Source: an uncultured Lachnospiraceae bacterium (GTDB taxonomy: Bacteria > Bacillota > Clostridia > Lachnospirales > Lachnospiraceae). From it: a DNA stretch of 8,794 bases. Below the pieces are notes generated by a model. It was not told where the DNA came from. It made no database searches and saw only the letters and a list, made by a program, of their open reading frames with translations. Shown here in pieces: positions 1 to 4,955 of this stretch (positions within the stretch are counted from its first letter, which is position 1; every line of letters starts with the position of its first letter). The stretch covers positions 1 to 8,794 of the forward strand of contig CAKQXY010000080.1 of assembly GCA_934292725.1 (NCBI GenBank), in the 5' to 3' direction. The position numbers were made by a program, and so were the translations under genes.

Positions 1-55
1 CCTGTTGATTCGTAAAATCTTCATGCAAGCATGAGATTTGTCCGAATCTAACAGG
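1..55. repeat. Long imperfect inverted repeat / stem-loop at the window edge
   Basis: Positions 1-6 (CCTGTT) pair with 50-55 (AACAGG), 7-12 (GATTCG) with 43-48 (CGAATC), and the inner segments 15-19 and 21-25 pair with 35-39 and 30-34. This gives about 22 base pairs interrupted only by single-base bulges at 20 and 49 and a small internal loop, with a 4-nt apical loop at 26-29. No T-tract follows the 3' arm, so it is not a standard intrinsic terminator. All three forward frames hit a stop inside it (for example TGA at 32-34), so it is not coding as it stands. It could be a dispersed palindromic repeat, the 3' structure of an upstream transcript, or part of a leader RNA that begins before the window. 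The arms are seen directly; the role is unknown. Confidence 0.6.
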
Positions 56-121
56 ACGCCTGAACTGGCAAAAAAAATACTTGCCGAAATAGATGAAATG
101 TATTACAATATTATTGTTTAG
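35..121 (+). other. Open stretch, possible C-terminal remnant of an upstream gene
   Basis: After the TGA at 32-34, the frame stays open to the TAG at 119-121 and reads as a plausible amphipathic helical tail (TPELAKKILAEIDEMYY in its middle). There is no convincing start codon or ribosome-binding site for it here; only a TTG at 38 and an ATG at 98 are in frame. It may be the end of an upstream gene now cut off by the hairpin at 1-55, or simply chance open frame. I do not recognise the peptide. A promoter for ireB appears to lie within this same stretch, which argues slightly against active coding. Confidence 0.2.
81..109 (+). promoter_or_regulatory. Candidate sigma-A promoter of the operon
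   Basis: TTGCCG at 81-86 (4 of 6 matches to TTGACA) is followed after exactly 17 nt by TACAAT at 104-109 (5 of 6 to TATAAT). This predicts a transcription start near 116-118 and a leader of about 37 nt before the ireB ATG at 154. A small perfect dyad, ACAAT-ATT-ATTGT at 105-117, overlaps the -10 and the start region and could be an operator, though it is short and A/T-rich. The assignment is by consensus and position only. Confidence 0.5.
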
Positions 122-153
122 CAGGTTTTGGACTGTAGGAAGGGCGTGAATCA

Positions 154-435
154 ATGGCAGATTTAAAAAATACTCAATTTATTGACATCAACCAGACGAA
201 GCGAATTTCTGTATCAGAAGTAATTCTGAGAGTATATCAGGCGCTCGTAGAGAGGGGATACAATCCGGTCAATCAGATTGTCGGATATATTATGTCCGGT
301 GATCCGACCTATATCACAAGCCACAACAATGCCAGAAGCCTCATTATGAAGGTTGAGCGAGATGAAATTCTCGAAGAACTGATGAGAAACTACGTAGAAA
401 CATGCATTGAAAGAAAAGGCAGAGAGAAAAAGTGA
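154..435 (+). CDS. ireB: IreB family regulatory phosphoprotein (UPF0297/DUF965, YrzL)
   Basis: A 93-residue cytoplasmic protein. The central block YNPVNQIVGYIMSGDPTYI (about residues 36-54), followed by the NNARSLIMKVERDEILEEL region, is diagnostic of the IreB/YrzL family. In Enterococcus faecalis, IreB is the substrate of the PASTA Ser/Thr kinase IreK and dampens intrinsic cephalosporin resistance; as I recall, it is phosphorylated on Thr4 and Thr7 at its N-terminus. Here Thr7 is present but residue 4 is Leu. The ATG at 154 is supported by AGGAAGGG at 137-144, 9 nt upstream, and the length is normal for the family. The stop overlaps the start of ruvX by 4 bp, implying translational coupling. 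No kinase gene lies in the window. Family assignment is very secure; the link to envelope stress in this organism is inference. Confidence 0.95.
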   Translation: MADLKNTQFIDINQTKRISVSEVILRVYQALVERGYNPVNQIVGYIMSGDPTYITSHNNARSLIMKVERDEILEELMRNYVETCIERKGREKK

Positions 436-935
436 GATTACTAGGACTCGACTATGGTTCCAAGACAGTGGGAGTGGCGGTTACTGATCCGTTGGGTTAC
501 ACTGCTCAGCCGTTAGAAACCATTACAAGAAAAGAGGAGAATAAATTGCGGCGTACACTTGCGCGCATTGAACAGCTGGTAGGAGAATACCAGATCGAAA
601 AGATCGTTTTGGGTTATCCTGTCAATATGGACGGATCAGCAGGAGAGCGTGCAGAGCTTGCGCTTGCGTTTAAAGCAATGTTAGAGCGCAGAACCAAACT
701 TGAGGTGATTATGCAGGATGAGAGGCTGACAACAGTGGCAGCTGATGAAATTCTGCAGGAGTGCGGTATGCCTAGGGAAAAACGAAAAACCGTGATCGAT
801 CAGGTAGCAGCAGGACTTATTTTGCAGGACTTTATGGAAAACACAAAGAAGGGCAGTCAGCTTGCTGATAGCGAATCGGACACAGAAAAAAATAATAATA
901 AAAACCTGGAAGTTATGAATAGCACAGCAGACTAG
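432..935 (+). CDS. ruvX: RuvX/YqgF family RNase H-fold nuclease (putative Holliday junction resolvase)
   Basis: A 167-residue YqgF-fold protein. Motifs in order: LGLDYGSKTVGVA (residues 4-16, with metal-binding Asp7), VLGYPVNMDGS (59-69), QDERLTT (95-101, Glu97) and IDQVAAGLILQ (122-132, Asp123); together these form the RNase H-like acidic site. In E. coli, YqgF is essential and takes part in 16S rRNA 5'-end maturation; related enzymes resolve Holliday junctions in vitro. The start is GTG at 432 inside the ireB stop (GTGA overlap), so initiation is probably by reinitiation, since only a weak purine-rich site precedes it. The catalytic core ends near residue 135. The last 30 or so residues are a polar Asn/Glu/Lys/Ser-rich tail not found in the usual form of about 138 residues, encoded in part by an A7 run and AAT repeats (886-899). 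Which role, DNA or rRNA, dominates here cannot be told. Confidence 0.93.
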   Translation: MRLLGLDYGSKTVGVAVTDPLGYTAQPLETITRKEENKLRRTLARIEQLVGEYQIEKIVLGYPVNMDGSAGERAELALAFKAMLERRTKLEVIMQDERLTTVAADEILQECGMPREKRKTVIDQVAAGLILQDFMENTKKGSQLADSESDTEKNNNKNLEVMNSTAD

Positions 936-961
936 GAAAAAGAAAAGACTGGAGAAGGCGA

Positions 962-1225
962 ATGGAAGATAAGATCATTTTGACAGCAGATGATGGAACA
1001 GAGGTAACGTTTTATGTGATTGAGGAGACAAGACTCGGTGCAAGCAATTATCTGCTGGTGGCAGATTCGGATGATGAGGATGCAGAGTGTCTGATTTTAA
1101 AGGACACATCACGTGATGAGGATCCGGAGGCCGTGTATGAGCTGGTTGAAGATGAAACCGAGCTTGACGCTGTTTCGAAAGTATTTGAAGAACTCCTTTC
1201 TGATGAGGATATTACCATTGAGTGA
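962..1225 (+). CDS. Small highly acidic DUF1292 (YrzB-like) protein
   Basis: An 87-residue protein matching the DUF1292/YrzB pattern: an N-terminal TADDGTEVTFYVIEE strand region, then YLLVAD, an acidic linker, CLILKD, and a C-terminal helix VSKVFEELL. About 30 residues are Asp or Glu against five Lys/Arg, giving a strongly negative protein. The function is unknown. The family is repeatedly found after ireB and ruvX in Firmicutes, as here, which suggests co-regulation but does not reveal a role. The ATG at 962 follows GGAGAAGG at 951-958, and the gap from ruvX is 26 nt. No signal peptide or membrane segment is visible. The single Cys (residue 43) has no partner to suggest a metal site. Confidence 0.9.
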   Translation: MEDKIILTADDGTEVTFYVIEETRLGASNYLLVADSDDEDAECLILKDTSRDEDPEAVYELVEDETELDAVSKVFEELLSDEDITIE

Positions 1226-1250
1226 TGCACAGAAAATGTAAGTGCGCACT
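1221..1250 (+). other. Stem-loop at the 3' end of the DUF1292 gene
   Basis: AGTG (1221-1224) pairs with CACT (1247-1250) and GCAC (1227-1230) with GTGC (1242-1245), across a 2x1 internal loop and with an 11-nt apical loop. It overlaps the DUF1292 stop codon. No T-run follows, so termination is unlikely; it could instead mark an mRNA 3' end or a processing site between the two halves of the operon. It is short enough to be chance. Confidence 0.3.
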
Positions 1251-1329
1251 ATGGCAATAAAGTGAATGAAGACTCCAATCAGTTATTTGGATGAAACATT
1301 GGACAGATAAGTTACGACAGAAAAAAGAG

Positions 1330-1348
1330 CTGTTTCATAAATGAACAG
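1330..1348 (+). other. Hairpin just upstream of the RNase J ribosome-binding site
   Basis: CTGTT (1330-1334) pairs with AACAG (1344-1348), with a bulged T at 1335 and two further pairs (1336-1337 with 1342-1343) closing a small A-rich loop. It ends 4 nt before the AAGGAGGT Shine-Dalgarno at 1353-1360. No T-tract follows. It could influence ribosome access or protect the RNase J mRNA 5' region. The pairing is visible; the function is a guess. Confidence 0.35.
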
Positions 1349-1352
1349 GAAA

Positions 1353-1360
1353 AAGGAGGT
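1353..1360 (+). promoter_or_regulatory. Consensus Shine-Dalgarno deciding a TTG start
   Basis: AAGGAGGT is fully complementary to the 16S rRNA 3' end and sits 5 nt before TTG at 1366. The first in-frame ATG (residue 21) is inside the conserved fold, so TTG is the right start: the protein beginning there carries the complete N-terminal strand KVIPLGGLEQIGMN typical of RNase J. Confidence 0.85.
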
Positions 1361-1365
1361 AAGAT

Positions 1366-3030
1366 TTGAGTACAGTTGAAACAAGTGTCAAGGTCATACC
1401 ATTAGGAGGTCTTGAGCAAATCGGAATGAATATGACGGTGTTTGAGTATGGAGAAAGCATCATCGTTGTAGACTGCGGTATGTCATTCCCGGGGGATGAG
1501 ATGCTCGGTATTGATATGGTCATTCCAGATATAACGTATCTAAAGCAAAACATTCACAAGGTAAAGGGCGTATTTATTACGCATGGTCATGAGGACCACA
1601 TCGGCGCATTGCCGTTTTTCTTTAAGGAAATCAATGTTCCGCTTTATGGAACAAAGCTGACTCTTGGAATTATCGAAGGAAAGCTTGAGGAGCACGGCAT
1701 TACAAAGAGTGTAAAGAGAAAGGTAGTAAAGTATGGCCAGACAATCTCAGCAGGTGATTTTAGAGTAGAGTTTATCCGCACAAATCACAGTATTGTTGAT
1801 GCAGCAGCACTTGCCATTACTTCCCCTGCAGGAACCATTATTCATACTGGAGACTTTAAAATCGACTATACGCCTGTATTTGGTGATATGGCAGACTTAC
1901 AGCGCTTTGCAGAGCTTGGAAAAAAGGGCGTACTTGCACTTCTTTGCGATAGTACTAATGCACTGCGCCCAGGCTTTACTGCATCTGAGCGTACAGTTGG
2001 CCATACATTCGATACAATTTTCTCTGAGCACAGAAACCAGAGAATTATCGTTGCAACATTCGCATCCAATGTAGACCGTGTGCAGCAGATCATCAATACT
2101 GCCTACAAATATGACCGCAAGGTTGTTGTAGAAGGACGAAGCATGGTTAACATCATTGGAAAGGCAAGCGAGCTTGGCTATATCAATATTCCGGAAGGTA
2201 CTTTAATTGATATTGAGCTGCTTCGCAATTACCCACCAGAGAAGACTGTTATTATCACAACAGGAAGCCAGGGCGAGTCCATGGCGGCACTGTCCCGTAT
2301 GGCAGCAGCTATTCACAGAAAGGTCAGCATCTGTCCGGGTGATCTTGTCGTATTTTCCTCAAATCCGATTCCTGGAAATGAAAAATCTGTATCAAAGGTA
2401 ATCAATGAATTATGCGTTTTAGGCGCAGAGGTTATTTATCAGGATACGCACGTATCTGGTCACGCATGTCAAGAGGAGATCAAGCTGATGTACTCGCTTG
2501 TTCGCCCGAAGTATTCAATCCCTGTTCATGGCGAGTTCCGTCACAGAAAGGCACAGGCTGAGATAGCAGAATCTCTTGGAATCCCGAAGGATAATATCTT
2601 TATGATTCAGTCTGGTGATGTGCTTGAGTTAAGTGAAGAGAGTGCAATTGTTACCGGACAGGTAACGCACGGCGGTATTCTTGTAGATGGACTTGGCGTT
2701 GGTGACGTTGGAAACATTGTTCTTCGTGACCGCCAGAATCTGTCTCAGGATGGTATCATTATTGTTGTTCTGACACTGGAGCGTTACACCAATAATTTGC
2801 TTGCAGGTCCGGATATTGTATCAAGAGGATTTGTTTATATACGTGAGTCTGAGAATCTGATGATTGAGGCACAGCAGGTCGTAGAGGATGCTGTATTTGA
2901 TTGTCTGGATCACAAGATTTCTGATTGGTCAAAGATCAAAAATGAGATTCGCGACAGCTTAAGCAACTACCTGTGGAAGAAGATGAAGCGCAGTCCGATG
3001 ATTCTTCCGATCATCATGGAAGTGGAGTAA
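1366..3030 (+). CDS. rnj: Ribonuclease J (metallo-beta-lactamase/beta-CASP exo- and endoribonuclease)
   Basis: A 554-residue protein, the standard length for RNase J, a zinc-dependent 5'-to-3' exonuclease and endonuclease that drives mRNA decay and rRNA/tRNA processing in Firmicutes. The metal-binding HGHEDH motif is at 73-78 (His73, His75, Asp77, His78), His141 follows in RTNHS, HTGDFK at 160-165 supplies Asp163, and the beta-CASP part has CDSTN (194-198), ITTGSQGE (297-304), HVSGHA (362-367) and PVHGEFRH (386-393, His388). The C-terminal domain (about 450-554) is complete and ends in ILPIIMEVE. All expected catalytic residues are present. It begins with TTG behind a perfect Shine-Dalgarno. 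Only one paralog is visible, so J1 versus J2 cannot be assigned. trmR starts 4 nt after its stop, so the two are surely co-transcribed. In B. subtilis this operon slot carries the MltG-like yrrL instead. Confidence 0.96.
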   Translation: MSTVETSVKVIPLGGLEQIGMNMTVFEYGESIIVVDCGMSFPGDEMLGIDMVIPDITYLKQNIHKVKGVFITHGHEDHIGALPFFFKEINVPLYGTKLTLGIIEGKLEEHGITKSVKRKVVKYGQTISAGDFRVEFIRTNHSIVDAAALAITSPAGTIIHTGDFKIDYTPVFGDMADLQRFAELGKKGVLALLCDSTNALRPGFTASERTVGHTFDTIFSEHRNQRIIVATFASNVDRVQQIINTAYKYDRKVVVEGRSMVNIIGKASELGYINIPEGTLIDIELLRNYPPEKTVIITTGSQGESMAALSRMAAAIHRKVSICPGDLVVFSSNPIPGNEKSVSKVINELCVLGAEVIYQDTHVSGHACQEEIKLMYSLVRPKYSIPVHGEFRHRKAQAEIAESLGIPKDNIFMIQSGDVLELSEESAIVTGQVTHGGILVDGLGVGDVGNIVLRDRQNLSQDGIIIVVLTLERYTNNLLAGPDIVSRGFVYIRESENLMIEAQQVVEDAVFDCLDHKISDWSKIKNEIRDSLSNYLWKKMKRSPMILPIIMEVE

Positions 3031-3034
3031 GTGA

Positions 3035-3691
3035 ATGTTTGATTTTGAGCGGGCAACCGATTATATTCGCTCCCTGGAATTACCAGGGAGCGCTCTGAGT
3101 GAAGAAATTCAAAAAGATGCGCTGGCAGGAGACGTGCCGATTATTCGGCCGGAGACTGCCAGTTTTCTGCTGTTTTTAATTAGTTTGAAAAAGCCGCTTT
3201 CTATTCTTGAAGTGGGAACAGCAGTGGGCTATTCAGCAATTCGCATGAGCGAGGTGATGCCAGCTGGTGCAACGATTACAACGATTGAGAAATATCCGCC
3301 GCGAATTGAGGAGGCAAAAAGAAATTTTGCAAGAGCACCGCGAGGCTGCGATATCACGCTTCTTGAGGGAGATGCAGCTGATATATTAAAGACACTGGAC
3401 AAACCGTATGATCTGATTTTTATGGATGCGGCGAAGGGACAGTATATTCATTTCCTTCCGGACGTACTAAGACTTTTAGCTCCGGATGGACTTTTATTTT
3501 CAGATAATGTACTTCAGGACGGAGATGTTTTGGAGTCAAGATTTGCGGTGACGAGACGCAACCGCACGATTCACAGCAGAATGCGAGAATACCTGACGAT
3601 GCTGACACATACGCCAGAGCTTACCACATCGGTTATTCCGATTGGAGACGGCGTCTCACTGACAATGAAGAAAAACACGGAGGAAATGTAA
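3035..3691 (+). CDS. trmR: O-methyltransferase, TrmR (YrrM)-like tRNA 5-hydroxyuridine methyltransferase
   Basis: A 218-residue class I SAM-dependent methyltransferase of the Methyltransf_3 (COMT-like) family. Motif I is ILEVGTAVGYSAIRMS (57-72), the SAM ribose-binding acid is Glu85 in TTIEKYP, EGDA is at 111-114, and the divalent-metal ligands expected in the family are Asp131 (MDAAKGQY), Asp157 and Asn158 (SDNV). B. subtilis TrmR is nearly the same length and methylates 5-hydroxyuridine-34 of tRNA to 5-methoxyuridine. A TrhP-type gene follows after one base, which strongly supports this substrate over small catechols. The ATG at 3035 follows GGAG at 3024-3027 inside the end of rnj. A perfect 10-bp inverted repeat lies within codons 12-20. 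Family is certain; the tRNA substrate is inferred from similarity and context. Confidence 0.9.
   Translation: MFDFERATDYIRSLELPGSALSEEIQKDALAGDVPIIRPETASFLLFLISLKKPLSILEVGTAVGYSAIRMSEVMPAGATITTIEKYPPRIEEAKRNFARAPRGCDITLLEGDAADILKTLDKPYDLIFMDAAKGQYIHFLPDVLRLLAPDGLLFSDNVLQDGDVLESRFAVTRRNRTIHSRMREYLTMLTHTPELTTSVIPIGDGVSLTMKKNTEEM
3068..3092 (+). other. Perfect 10-bp GC-rich hairpin early in trmR
   Basis: CGCTCCCTGG (3068-3077) and CCAGGGAGCG (3083-3092) are exact reverse complements around a 5-nt AATTA loop. The hairpin begins 38 nt after the rnj stop and 33 nt into trmR. It lacks a downstream T-tract, so it is not a classical terminator. By position it could stabilise the 3' end of processed rnj mRNA or slow entry into trmR. 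It encodes RSLELPGSA, an ordinary peptide, so coding constraint alone could also explain it. Confidence 0.6.
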
Positions 3692-3692
3692 T

Positions 3693-4940
3693 ATGGCAGC
3701 GAGAAAAAAGCCAGAGCTTTTGATCCCGGCAAGCAGTCTTGACGTATTAAAGACTGCCGTTACCTATGGAGCAGATGCAGTGTATATCGGCGGTGAGGCA
3801 TTTGGTCTTAGGGCAAAGGCAAAAAATTTCAGCAAAGAGGATATGGCAGAGGGCATTGCTTTTGCGCATGCACATGGCGTAAAGGTATATGTGACAGCTA
3901 ATATTTTAGCTCATAATGATGACCTTGACGGTGTGCGCACTTATTTTCGCGAATTAAAGACTATTGGACCAGATGCACTTATCATTTCTGATCCGGGCGT
4001 TTTTATGATTGCAAAGAGTGAGCTTCCAGAAATGGAACTTCATATCAGTACCCAGGCTAACAATTGCAATTATGGAACATTTAATTTCTGGCATCAGCTT
4101 GGCGCAAAGCGTGTAGTTTCAGCAAGAGAGCTTTCACTTTATGAATTAAAGCAGATTCGTGCGCATATTCCAGACGATCTTGAGATTGAGACGTTTGTGC
4201 ATGGTGCGATGTGTATTTCTTATTCAGGACGCTGTCTTTTAAGCAACTATATGGTAGGACGCGATGCCAATCAGGGTGCATGCACACATCCGTGCCGCTG
4301 GAAATATTCCATCGTAGAGGAGACACGTCCGGGTGAATATTATCCTGTTTACGAGAATGAGAGAGGAACATATATCTTTAATTCAAAGGATCTTTGCATG
4401 ATCGAACACATTCCGGATTTGGCAGAAAGCGGTATCGACAGCTTAAAGGTAGAGGGACGCATGAAGACAGCTCTTTATGTGGCAACTGTAGCGCGCACTT
4501 ATCGAAAGGCACTTGACGATTATTTTGAGGATCCGAAGAAATATGAAGCAAACATGGAATGGTACAAGGAAGAAATTGGAAAGTGCACATACCGTGAGTT
4601 TACGACAGGATTTTTCTATGGAAAGCCTTCTAGTGATGCACAGATTTACGACAGCAATACCTATGTGAAGAATTACACATATCTGGGAACAGTAGAGTCT
4701 ATTGACGAGAATGGACGAAGTGTATTTGAACAGAAGAACAAATTCACTGTTGGCGAGACAATTGAGCGCATGAAGCCAGACGGAACTAATGTTTCTCTTA
4801 AGGTAATCGGAATTTTTGATGAGGATGGAAATGCACAGGAGAGCGCACCTCATCCAAAGCAGATGCTTCATGTTGTATTTGATGGCGAGACAGAGCCGCA
4901 GGATATTCTGCGAAGACAAGAGCCAGACGAAAAACAGTGA
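3693..4940 (+). CDS. trhP: Peptidase U32 family protein, TrhP/YrrO-type tRNA 5-hydroxyuridine synthesis protein
   Basis: A 415-residue U32-family protein. The U32 signature is complete at residues 166-184 (Glu166, Phe168, Gly171, Cys174, Gly179, Cys181, Ser184), and Cys197 and Cys201 follow in GACTHPCRWKY; these four cysteines match the iron-sulfur ligands of the TrhP/RlhA group. An N-terminal TIM-barrel-like part (LLIPASSLDVLKTAV, GADAVYIGG) and a C-terminal domain with YLGTVESIDENG (about 330-341) complete the family layout. E. coli TrhP (YegQ) and B. subtilis YrrN/YrrO hydroxylate U34 of tRNA using prephenate-derived chemistry. Only one copy is present, whereas B. subtilis has two in tandem; this length matches YrrO. 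The ATG at 3693 follows GGAGG at 3679-3683. Historical 'collagenase/protease' naming for U32 is probably misleading here. RlhA-type action on 23S rRNA is the main alternative, made less likely by the adjacent trmR. Confidence 0.9.
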   Translation: MAARKKPELLIPASSLDVLKTAVTYGADAVYIGGEAFGLRAKAKNFSKEDMAEGIAFAHAHGVKVYVTANILAHNDDLDGVRTYFRELKTIGPDALIISDPGVFMIAKSELPEMELHISTQANNCNYGTFNFWHQLGAKRVVSARELSLYELKQIRAHIPDDLEIETFVHGAMCISYSGRCLLSNYMVGRDANQGACTHPCRWKYSIVEETRPGEYYPVYENERGTYIFNSKDLCMIEHIPDLAESGIDSLKVEGRMKTALYVATVARTYRKALDDYFEDPKKYEANMEWYKEEIGKCTYREFTTGFFYGKPSSDAQIYDSNTYVKNYTYLGTVESIDENGRSVFEQKNKFTVGETIERMKPDGTNVSLKVIGIFDEDGNAQESAPHPKQMLHVVFDGETEPQDILRRQEPDEKQ

Positions 4941-4955
4941 TGGAAGGGCAGAAAA

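Larger units (their letters stand above)
1226..1365 (+). promoter_or_regulatory. 140-nt leader between the DUF1292 gene and RNase J
   Basis: This is the only intergenic stretch of any size between the seven genes. It contains no credible ORF. I could not find a convincing sigma-A promoter: TTG-containing hexamers at 1287 and 1299 lack a -10 at proper spacing. Inverted repeats are present: TCCAAT (1274-1279) with ATTGGA (1298-1303), and the tighter hairpin at 1330-1348 just before the Shine-Dalgarno. A long structured leader ahead of an RNase gene would suit post-transcriptional or autoregulatory control, but that is inference. Confidence 0.4.

Noticed and set aside
1..55. Selenocysteine insertion element (TGA at 32-34 within a hairpin)
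   Set aside because: A bacterial SECIS lies directly 3' of the UGA, whereas here the TGA is in the 3' arm of the stem, and the flanking peptides match no selenoprotein I know.
1..153. T-box or other riboswitch leader for the operon
   Set aside because: No T-box sequence, specifier loop, terminator/antiterminator pair or known riboswitch core could be seen, and the best promoter lies downstream of the hairpin.
1048..1230. Serine-rich minus-strand frame opposite the DUF1292 gene
   Set aside because: The Ser repeats are simply the reverse complement of the Asp/Glu codons (GAT/GAG) of the acidic protein.
1793..2074. 93-residue plus-strand frame inside rnj
   Set aside because: Out-of-frame overlap with conserved RNase J sequence and no domain; a shadow frame.
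2649..2665. Inverted repeat GTTACC-GGACA-GGTAAC inside rnj
   Set aside because: Six base pairs within a conserved coding region; this length is expected several times by chance in a window of this size.
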